From positions 1 through 22,405 of the forward strand of contig CALCRE010000240.1 of NCBI GenBank assembly GCA_937894465.1: a DNA stretch of 22,405 nucleotides, given 5' to 3'. The notes under the pieces were generated by a model. It was not told the DNA's origin and did no database searches. It saw nothing but the letters and a program-made list of their open reading frames with translations. A program made the position numbers and the translations under genes. Each line of letters starts with the position of its first letter. Within the stretch, counting starts at the first letter, position 1. This document shows, piece by piece, positions 16,388 to 22,405 of this stretch. Source of the DNA: an uncultured Clostridia bacterium (GTDB taxonomy: Bacteria > Bacillota > Clostridia > JAAYHZ01).

Positions 16388-16493
16388 GTCACAGGAAATA
16401 ATAAATGTTGTCGATGGAATGATTATGCAAATGTTTGATCACGGAATTCTTAAGAGTACTGTCAGTATTATAGAGGCTATTGCAAGCCCATAA

Positions 16494-16808
16494 ATCGGTA
16501 TTGTTGATATGACCAAGCAATACATAGGTTTGGTAAAAAAAGCCACCTGCCCGCCGTCGTATAAGGTCATTAAATCTTTTCAAGATAAAGCCGTATCAGA
16601 CTTTTTCTCCATGTCTAACAGCCAAAATCACGATTTACAAAAACGAACAGAATACATGCAAACTGCTTTAAGTAAAATGATAAGTAATCCCGACAGCTAT
16701 GTCACTTCGGATGAAATAAAAAGAGATTTATGTGTAATGATCGATCAGGATGTATATATAGAGATTTATCAAAAGTATGTAAGGGGTCTTAGACAAAAGA
16801 ATTATTAA
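16494..16808 (+). pseudogene. C-terminal fragment of a solute-binding-like lipoprotein
   Basis: The frame reads IGIVDMTKQYIGLVKKATCPP, then YKVIKSFQDKAVSDFFSMSN and YVTSDEIKRDLCVMIDQD, ending at TAA. It matches the C-terminal ~105 residues of the broken paralog at 19969-21701 (DMTGQYKNLAKKAIYPP..., AVSDFLSMTNS, YVTSDEIKRDLSEMID). The DNA match includes an identical 54-bp run (16677-16730 here, 20059-20112 on the other strand). A TAA directly precedes the homologous part. The frame above it (ATG at 16380, 37 codons, opening inside the inverted repeat) has no visible similarity to the family, so the 5' four fifths of the gene are missing. The methionine at 16509 is internal and without an SD. 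Confidence 0.75.
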
Positions 16809-16861
16809 TTCCGTTGCAAAGGTAGGGCCTTGTGGGTCAAAGATTATACTTCAGGTGATGA

Positions 16862-17068
16862 GGTTTGGGTAGCATAACAGGAAGGGTAAATTATTTCAAT
16901 TTTGCCGATATGAAAAGCCTGCTTGCGGTAACCGAATCAATGTTTAGAAGGAGAATTCGTATGTTTATCTGAAAGCAATGCAAAAGAATTCTCACCGGAC
17001 ACAAATGGTTAAACGAGGAAAGTCAGGGAAGCGCTTACCTACCCAATGATCCAATCTTGACTATATGA
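16862..17068 (+). pseudogene. Relic of a group II intron reverse transcriptase/maturase, C-terminal part
   Basis: The plus-strand frame reads GRVNYFNFADMKSLL, then RRRIRMFI, an in-frame TGA (16970-16972), KQCKR and, near the end, NDPILTI before TGA. Group II intron maturases end with a very similar block (GW.NYF.IADMK...L, RRRIRMYIWKQWKR, then ...ANSPIL). The TGA stands at the conserved tryptophan of IWKQW, and the second tryptophan is now Cys. Only the thumb/maturase-domain tail is left. No reverse-transcriptase core, intron domain V or 5' GUGYG end was found nearby, so this is an old truncated remnant. Its last bases contain the promoter of the next lipoprotein gene. Confidence 0.7.
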
Positions 17069-17085
17069 ACTGTTCGAGGTACAAT
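17057..17085 (+). promoter_or_regulatory. Sigma-A promoter of paralog 6
   Basis: TTGACT (17057-17062), a 17-bp spacer and TACAAT (17080-17085) form a near-consensus promoter about 60 bp before the start at 17145. Its -35 lies inside the maturase relic. Confidence 0.75.
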
Positions 17086-17144
17086 AATTTGAAGTTATTA
17101 TATATACAGGAAAGCATCCAAAATTCTTATAGGAGTATGAAGCT

Positions 17145-18764
17145 ATGAAGAAGATATTTGTTTGTATCATGGTTATTTTATTAATCAGCTTATCGATTAC
17201 CGGATGTAATGACTCAGGAGGAAAGGATCCAAAGCAATCCCGAGAAAATATACTGAATGAATTTATTCCGCCGTATAATCATATCGAGTTGATTATGTAC
17301 ACCGGATTAAGAAACATTACTGATCATAAAAGGCAGGAGATGATAGACAATATTGTTGAAGAGTTGAACGAGCTCAGCCGATCAACTCTAGGCATAACGA
17401 TTCGTTTGGCCTATTCGGACAGTCCTTTGTATGAACCGCTGCTTTGGGATCATGACATACCGGATATCAATGTTATTAACGGATTCTTTGATATTGGCTT
17501 TAATGCCGGTGTTGCCGGTATAAGCGCATATCGATCTTATTTTCCGAACAATAAACTGTCTAGCTATTATCGCATGGGATATATCGATGACATATCACAA
17601 TATATCAATTATAACACGCCGTACATCTCTTTGCTTTGGAATCAATACCCGGCTTTTCAAGAGGCATCACGCATAGATGACAAAACACTGGGGATTTTAA
17701 TTCCGGACTATCGCACAGATACTTTCCCTGTTTTGATGATTAAGAAATCCATTGCAGATCAATACATTCATTATGAAATAACAGATTATGAAGTTGCATT
17801 TGATTTATGCATGAAGATTTCCAGTGAGAAGAAAGATGAATCCAATAAGGTATATATTGCCCCGGACGGTATTTTGAGTTGGATCGTAGGTAAGGGTGGT
17901 TATTCCAGCTTTATATCTGAACTATATTATTTTTATCTGTTAAAGTCTGACGATTCTGATCAGCAAATTTTCCGTATTGATGAAACGGAATTATGGGATC
18001 AGTTAATCACGACGAAAAAAGAAATGATTTACAACAATATTCTAGTAAATGAACAGCAGTTTTATATAGATATGTCGGATCATCTTGTGGATGCAGCTCT
18101 TTTTAACGGTCTTAAGGTGCTGGAGAATCTATATGACCTTGAACCTTCATTAATAGATGATTATGTTATCATGCCGTTATATGAGAACTACAAAACGAAT
18201 CCAGGGTATTATTTTACTGTGAGTGAGCAATGTGAGGAAAAACAGCGAGCTTTTCAATATATAGATTGGTTGCTGTCAAATGATGACGCACGTAAATTAA
18301 TAGGATACGGTATTGAAGGTGTTAATTACAAATACGGTGAAGATGAAAGTGTGATCTATTTTTTTGATGAGGTAAATAGATTGTCCCTTGTTCCGGTTGG
18401 AACAGGTGGCAATTTTATGACTAAAGGTTATTCGATATTGGGTGATCTTGGCAGAGCAACCTACATTAAGGATAAAATCTTTAAGAATTATGAATCGGAC
18501 TCTACAAGAATAAAAGATATAAATGAATACGCAAAAGCTCTTGATGACTTGTATAAAAATTATAAGGAATACCTTTCTGATGAATACATATTATGCCGAT
18601 TCCCTGTATTCAACATGAATAAAATGAGATCGGATCAAATCATGCGCTGTTTTTTTGATGATTATGTCACTATTTATTTTTTAAATGAATTCTATGGTAG
18701 AATAAAAGATGCATATAATCCGTTTTTTATGAAAGATTTGCAAGAAGCTATTAAGTACCGATAA
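17145..18764 (+). CDS. Solute-binding-protein-like lipoprotein (paralog 6)
   Basis: An intact 539-residue lipoprotein on the plus strand, opposite to the main array. The signal MKKIFVCIMVILLISLSITGC gives lipobox Cys21. The SD AGGAG lies 9 nt before ATG, and a good promoter lies upstream. It belongs to the paralog 3/5 subgroup: DNIVEELNELSRSTLGI, FPVLMIKKSIADQY, VSEQCEEKQRAFQYIDWL, ARKLIGYGIEGVNYKY and VGTGGNF all have counterparts there. The substrate-entry segment differs (DDKTLGILIPD in place of NGKLYGIPL). It has no transporter partner and stands alone, flanked by pseudogenes. A surface-bound binding protein or receptor is inferred from its relatives only. Confidence 0.85.
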   Translation: MKKIFVCIMVILLISLSITGCNDSGGKDPKQSRENILNEFIPPYNHIELIMYTGLRNITDHKRQEMIDNIVEELNELSRSTLGITIRLAYSDSPLYEPLLWDHDIPDINVINGFFDIGFNAGVAGISAYRSYFPNNKLSSYYRMGYIDDISQYINYNTPYISLLWNQYPAFQEASRIDDKTLGILIPDYRTDTFPVLMIKKSIADQYIHYEITDYEVAFDLCMKISSEKKDESNKVYIAPDGILSWIVGKGGYSSFISELYYFYLLKSDDSDQQIFRIDETELWDQLITTKKEMIYNNILVNEQQFYIDMSDHLVDAALFNGLKVLENLYDLEPSLIDDYVIMPLYENYKTNPGYYFTVSEQCEEKQRAFQYIDWLLSNDDARKLIGYGIEGVNYKYGEDESVIYFFDEVNRLSLVPVGTGGNFMTKGYSILGDLGRATYIKDKIFKNYESDSTRIKDINEYAKALDDLYKNYKEYLSDEYILCRFPVFNMNKMRSDQIMRCFFDDYVTIYFLNEFYGRIKDAYNPFFMKDLQEAIKYR

Positions 18765-18949
18765 GGTAGTAAAAAACGCAGATGAAGACAGCATGGGTGC
18801 ATAAATGTGTCGGACATGATGGGTACCCAAGGAAAATGCTTTTAATGTTTCTGGGTGTGAGAGACTTCCGCTTCTTAATTGCTTTTTTTCCGTCATGCGC
18901 TATGCTATGATATTGACAAGACATTAGAAAGCTAAAACAGGAGGATATC
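18765..18949. other. Short intergenic region without a clear terminator
   Basis: A run of seven T (18884-18890) occurs but is not preceded by a convincing hairpin. TGGGTACCCA (18818-18827) is a 10-bp palindrome. No gene was found. Confidence 0.4.
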
Positions 18950-19120
18950 ATGGAGTACCGGGATTTATACGATCCGAAAGACGACCGTTAAATCGTATAC
19001 ATATACGCGGAACTGAATTCGCACAAGGTGAGTACTACGTTTGTTGTGGAGTATGGGTGACAAATTCGAAAAGGAAAATTGTTAATCGGTAAGCGTCAAA
19101 TCGAGTGTATCTTTAAATAA
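18950..19120 (+). pseudogene. Frameshifted, truncated Nudix hydrolase stub
   Basis: An ATG with a perfect SD (AGGAGG, 5 nt) opens MEYRDLYDPKDDR and stops. One base out of phase the sequence continues LNRIHIRGTEFAQGEYYVCC with GVWVTNSKRK, and after a second shift in an A-run it reads LLIGKRQIE. Joined, this is the N-terminal ~55 residues of a Nudix hydrolase (M.YWD.YD...., RG..F..GEYY......VW..NS.GK.LI.KR). The Nudix box itself (GX5EX7REUXEEXGU), which would follow, is absent. The gene therefore has two single-base shifts and a 3' deletion. Its fresh-looking SD suggests recent decay. Confidence 0.7.
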
Positions 19121-19144
19121 ATCATTAATTAAGAGATAATACCA

Positions 19145-19216
19145 TCAGAATATTGATGACATAATACTTAAAACAGTGAGCACAAACATTAAAACAACTA
19201 TAATCTTTCTTTTCAT
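19145..19216 (-). CDS. Possible 23-residue hydrophobic peptide
   Basis: ATG lies 3 bp after the stop of the DUF4367-like gene and encodes a short basic start followed by a hydrophobic run (MKRKIIVVLMFVLTVLSIM), then SSIF and TGA. It looks like a membrane peptide or a signal sequence whose mature gene is lost. No SD beyond GGAATT is seen, so translation would depend on coupling. Confidence is low. Confidence 0.3.
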   Translation of the reverse strand: MKRKIIVVLMFVLTVLSIMSSIF

Positions 19217-19219
19217 GGC

Positions 19220-19669
19220 TTAATTCCTTTCATATATAGAATCTATTATTTTCATTGCTTCCTCTATAGAAAAGCTCCCGGTGATCGAACACTCATAATT
19301 TTCTGTAACCCAAACAATTTTCGAGTGTTCTAGGTTGGTCATAAAGTAATGCTCAATTTCACTGGCCTGATATACAGTAATATCTTCATAATCTTTTTCA
19401 TACGTGCTTGGAATGAATTCCGATAGAGAAGTGATTGTTACCATTATTTGTTCATCACCTTTTTCATATACTGCATGGAAGGTAGTGCGAAGAGGTGAAG
19501 CAGCAACATCCACATTATTAAATGAATACCCATTAGGATACCAACGAGGAGATAAATCTGTAACAACACCATGCTGATTTAACACAGTCTGCAAGTCGTT
19601 TTCATCTGTTTTTTGTACCGGATATTCTTCACTGGTTTTGGCAAATCCAAATATGTCTTTTGTCCGCAC
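19220..19669 (-). CDS. DUF4367-like protein, probably N-terminally truncated
   Basis: The 149-residue frame carries the features of DUF4367 domains, usually the extracytoplasmic C-terminal part of anti-sigma-factor-like membrane proteins. They are LSPRWYPNGYSFNNVDV near residue 40, the central AVYEKGDEQIMVTITS strand pair, and the closing IVWVTENYECSITGSFSIEEAMKIIDSIY, where W..N.Y...I.G..S.EE is the typical end. The only start available is a GTG at 19669 with no SD, and no signal or membrane segment precedes it, although such proteins normally have one. A few codons upstream the frame still reads LIKIGCYV, perhaps the end of a lost signal region. I regard it as a truncated gene or pseudogene. 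It has no sigma factor beside it. Confidence 0.5.
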   Translation of the reverse strand: MRTKDIFGFAKTSEEYPVQKTDENDLQTVLNQHGVVTDLSPRWYPNGYSFNNVDVAASPLRTTFHAVYEKGDEQIMVTITSLSEFIPSTYEKDYEDITVYQASEIEHYFMTNLEHSKIVWVTENYECSITGSFSIEEAMKIIDSIYERN

Positions 19670-19862
19670 GTAACAACCTATTTTTATTAGTTCTTATTGG
19701 TGCAGATGATTCATCACATTGAACATCGTTATCTTGTTTAATAAAATCATAAGTGGCAAATCGTTTATGTTAATTTTATGTTGTATCCTTTCTCTTTTTT
19801 TATTAATTATTTGCTATTAAGCTACCTCGTTTGATAGATTATTAAAATAGAATTTTCTGGTA
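19670..19862. other. AT-rich gene-free region
   Basis: No frame with an SD was found. Possible weak promoter boxes on the plus strand (TTGCTA at 19811-19816 with a poor -10 near 19834, and TGGTATACT at 19858-19866) could feed the tandem hairpins to the right. Confidence 0.4.
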
Positions 19863-19947
19863 TACTGACTTCCTCACTAAAAAATCAGTACATTTTTTAT
19901 GGGAATCTCATCTGCCCGCTTCTCCACAGAAAAACGGGTACTTTTTT
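19863..19947 (+). ncRNA. Tandem terminator-like hairpins with conserved loops and covarying stems
   Basis: Two hairpins follow each other. Hairpin 1 has stem TACTGA/TCAGTA (19863-19868, 19885-19890), loop CTTCCTCACTAAAAAA and then CATTTTTT. Hairpin 2 has stem TGCCCG/CGGGTA (19913-19918, 19935-19940), loop CTTCTCCACAGAAAAA and then CTTTTTT. Both loops are 16 nt and agree at 12 positions. The stems differ at four of six pairs yet keep pairing. The layout suggests transcription of the plus strand, although no protein gene lies upstream on that strand. The pyrimidine-rich loop starts (CTTCTCC, CTTCCTC) could pair with SD sequences, as in some Firmicutes small RNAs. This could equally be a pair of duplicated terminators. 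Confidence 0.55.
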
Positions 19948-19968
19948 CTACTGGTAATCTTATATACA

Positions 19969-21701
19969 TCACCATCCAAGGGCATGTGAACGATGTCTAA
20001 GACTCCATATATACTTTTGATAAATCTCTATAAGCTCATCTCGATCGATCATTTCGCTTAAATCTCTTTTTATTTCATCCGAAGTGACATAGCTGTCGGG
20101 ATTACTTATCATATTACTTAAAACAGTTTGCATGTATTCCGTTCGCTTTTGTAAATTGCGGTTTTAGCTGTTGGTCATGGATAAAAAGTCAGATACGGCT
20201 TCACCATGATTGGATTCAATGACCTTAGACAATGGCGGATAGATGGCTTTTTTAGCCAAGTTCTTGTATTGCCCGGTCATGTCAAAGGTTCGGTTGTCGT
20301 AAGGAAATAACCGGTCTGAGAAATTGGCGATTAAATGATGAAACATATATATGGTATGCCCATCTTTATTGTAGGTCATATTTTGATCTTCGGAGAATTG
20401 ATATCCCGGTAACGGACCTTTGTCCGTACCGAATGTCAACAATGCTGCAATTTCTTCATCTGTAAACAACCAATTCACAAAGCTTAATGCCTTTTCAGGT
20501 TGGGTACAGGTATAAGGGACAAAGATGGGTTGAACGCTATTTGCATTGCAGAATGCAGTGGTTTTTGCATCGAGCATTACGGCTGAATAATGGTTCATAA
20601 AGTGTTCTTCATTGTTTTTACTGTAAAGAAAACCGGCTGTAACTTCACTGAAGAAATTGCTACTTAGCCACATAGGCAATTCATTGTCCGAATATCTAGA
20701 CATAATTACAGATTGACTCGGTTCAACAAAGTAAGACTTTCTAAAAAAAGAATCAAAAATCTCCAAGTACACATCGAAAATATCCGTATCTTCTATAAGA
20801 TAAGGTTTACAGTTCTCATCATTTAACTTAAAGACAATATGAAAATGATTTAGTCTGTTCCATAAGTTTACTGTTATAGGATAGTAGCCTGCTTTTATTG
20901 TGGCAACCATAAGGAGCTGATCAGGAGAAACCGCAACCTTGATCGTGTTTTCCAGTTCTTTGTCATTATTGATTCGTTCCGTCAGATTAAAAAGCATATC
21001 TACGTTTTCGATGCTTTGTACATTAAATTCTTCTTTAAGTTGGTTTTTTATTATTAACGCCATATGACTGACATCCGGAACGCCTGCATATAAATTTCGT
21101 CTCCTTTTTTATACAAATCCGTGACTTCGTTAAAATCAAGCATGTTGGCATAAACATCCGGGCAATAATCGTTAATGTATGGGGATAAGTTCATATAGTA
21201 TTGCTTTTCGATGAATTCATCATTAAAAAATTTAAAACTCTCAATGTTATTAAACTGATTCGGTGGTATCTTTGAAGGGAAAAGTAAATCAAAACTTAAT
21301 CCGGAATCAAGATAAGTTAAATATTCGTTTTTTTCGTTATCACTCAAAGGATTCGATATAAATTCTACGGGATAACCGAATTGTTCCTCACATCGATTAC
21401 CGATCTCGTAAAGCAGATTTTTCATATGATTTATGGTAACAAAAGCATTACTAGGGTTTGTACAAAATCCAAAATCGATCTCCTTGCTATGTACAAATAC
21501 CTTTAACGGTCGGTTGTCTAAAATATGATCTCCATTAAGCTCCACATCGTTTATGGTATCCGGGAAAGACTTACCATTTCCGTCGTTACATGAAGTAAAG
21601 CAGAATAAGAAGTATGAAATATATACAGCAACCATAAGAATTATGAATGATCTTGGATTGGCGCTGATGGTTTCAATACTTAATTTCGACGATAATATCA
21701 T
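19969..21701 (-). pseudogene. Broken solute-binding-protein-like lipoprotein (paralog 7)
   Basis: Three open pieces form one gene. The first (21701 to 21054) has an N-terminal signal segment with lipobox FTSC (Cys38) and the marks YMNLSPYINDYCPDV and KKGDEIYMQAF. A net one-base deletion near 21054-21070 shifts the frame into the second piece (21063 to 20164), which carries LIIKNQLKEEFN, EKALSFVNWLFTDEEI and ALLTFG. At 20166-20164 a TAA stands where the related fragment at 16494-16808 has CAG (Gln). Beyond it the frame stays open for 64 codons (LQKRTEYMQT, YVTSDEIKRDLSEMID) to TGA at 19969. The start is uncertain, as only AGGAT precedes ATG 21701 and the signal is long. Without the lesions the protein would be about 575 residues. 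Confidence 0.8.
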
Positions 21702-21843
21702 ATCCTATTCGCACTTATCTTTTCTTTCAAATCACCGAATCTACTTAGAAACATCTTCATATTATCTTTTTAACCGGCACCATTTATTCAATGGCTTCCT
21801 TTCTCATTCTTAAAGTTACATCAATCATCTTCTTCATTTGTGG

Positions 21844-21955
21844 TCACCGATATTCCTTAACTCGCAGAATGGCAATAACATGCACATGTTTCTCTTCTAT
21901 ATATAAAACTCCATTACCATAAAAATCCTTCCGGAGTAGCCACTGGTGTTTTATT
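21844..21955 (-). pseudogene. Possible tail of a small toxin-like or hypothetical protein
   Basis: Between paralogs 8 and 7 a minus-strand frame reads LLRKDFYGNGVLYIEEKHVH, then VIAILRVKEYR and TGA at 21846-21844. Alternating hydrophobic residues (VLYI.....VHVIAILRV) resemble the last two strands of RelE/ParE-like toxins, but this is a weak visual match. There is no start codon with an SD, and upstream it runs into the end of paralog 8 in another frame. Confidence 0.3.
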
Positions 21956-21956
21956 T

Positions 21957-22405
21957 TTAATCTTTTTGCAGTAAGTTTTTGGTTGCTATCGTTAATTCAG
22001 AACTTCGGTCAGTAGTCTGCTCTAATGAATTCAACATCTTGTAGAAAGCAATTTTTTCTTGTCCCTTGTTATTCTGAAAAATGAATGGCATAATAATACG
22101 GTTTCTTTCTTTCGTCCCATATATATCTTCATCATCATAAATTATATTAACGTATTGTTTTAGAATTTCATAATCTTTATAGATGGGTTTAAAGAAATCC
22201 GGAATATAAAGATTATGTAGATATAAATCCGTCGCAGTATAATATTTATCAGGCAACAGTCGATACGCAATATTTTTATTATATAACCATAAAAGCGTAA
22301 CCGGATTTATGTTAACATACTTGCCGTTTTTATACTCATAATGAACACCTGGGATACCGAGTGTAACCAAATCATATGCTTCTTTATTGCTGTATAAGAA
22401 GTCCA
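21957..22405 (-). CDS. Solute-binding-protein-like lipoprotein, C-terminal part (paralog 8, leaves window)
   Basis: The frame is open to the right edge and begins in this window FLYSNKEAYDLVTLGIPGVH. This aligns with the late family mark (for example FLNCLDTDEEIYDLLRYGIK in paralog 2), so it is the last ~145 residues of a further paralog. NINPVTLLWLYNKN follows, then KKGQEKIAFYKMLNSLEQ-type polar helices and the end LLQKD. The TTG at 22370 that can be taken as a start is an internal leucine codon. Whether the rest of the gene is intact cannot be seen. It is on the same strand as, and 255 bp upstream of, paralog 7. Confidence 0.75.
   Translation of the reverse strand, partial: DFLYSNKEAYDLVTLGIPGVHYEYKNGKYVNINPVTLLWLYNKNIAYRLLPDKYYTATDLYLHNLYIPDFFKPIYKDYEILKQYVNIIYDDEDIYGTKERNRIIMPFIFQNNKGQEKIAFYKMLNSLEQTTDRSSELTIATKNLLQKD

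Noticed and set aside
16380..16493. 37-codon plus-strand frame starting MPMSQEIINVVDGM
   Set aside because: No SD, it opens inside the inverted repeat, and I see no similarity to a known transposase or to the lipoprotein family; left as part of the debris.

Overview
The window is AT-rich, with strong AAGGAGG-type Shine-Dalgarno (SD) sequences, sigma-A-type promoters and many lipobox lipoproteins. Together with the rsmA/YabE-like block this points to a low-GC Gram-positive, most likely a Clostridia member; no species can be named from the sequence. No tRNA, rRNA or CRISPR array was recognised.

Region 1 (1-3316, minus strand) is housekeeping. It holds the start of an unrecognised protein running off the left edge, rsmA (16S rRNA dimethyltransferase), a YabE-like 3D/G5-domain cell-wall protein, and a membrane-anchored coiled-coil protein with an NTF2-like tail. 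Region 2 (3549-5763, plus strand) is a two-gene catabolic-looking unit, a uroporphyrinogen-decarboxylase-family methyltransferase-like protein followed by a Gfo/Idh/MocA oxidoreductase, closed by a strong terminator. Region 3 (5784-6314, minus) is a DUF4160/DUF2442 pair in which the DUF4160 gene is broken.

Region 4 (6353-14712, minus) is five consecutive paralogous lipoproteins that resemble extracellular solute-binding proteins of the LplA/YtcQ type. They form two probable transcription units: 14712 to 11523, and 11218 to 6353. Three more relatives lie further right: an intact one at 17145-18764 (plus), a broken one at 19969-21701 (minus), and the 3' part of one leaving the window at 21957-22405 (minus). 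A separate C-terminal fragment sits at 16494-16808 (plus). No permease, ATPase or sensor gene accompanies them in the window, so the set looks like a locally expanded family of orphan binding lipoproteins undergoing duplication and decay.

Region 5 (14713-22405) is gene-poor and full of debris. It has a small secreted Cys-rich protein, a probable structured RNA (about 16088-16272), a perfect 24-bp inverted repeat, the dead C-terminus of a group II intron maturase carrying the promoter of the next lipoprotein, a frameshifted Nudix hydrolase stub, a DUF4367 fragment, and two tandem hairpins whose stems covary while their 16-nt loops are conserved. The most interesting items are the orphan lipoprotein array, the tandem covarying hairpins and the structured RNA.
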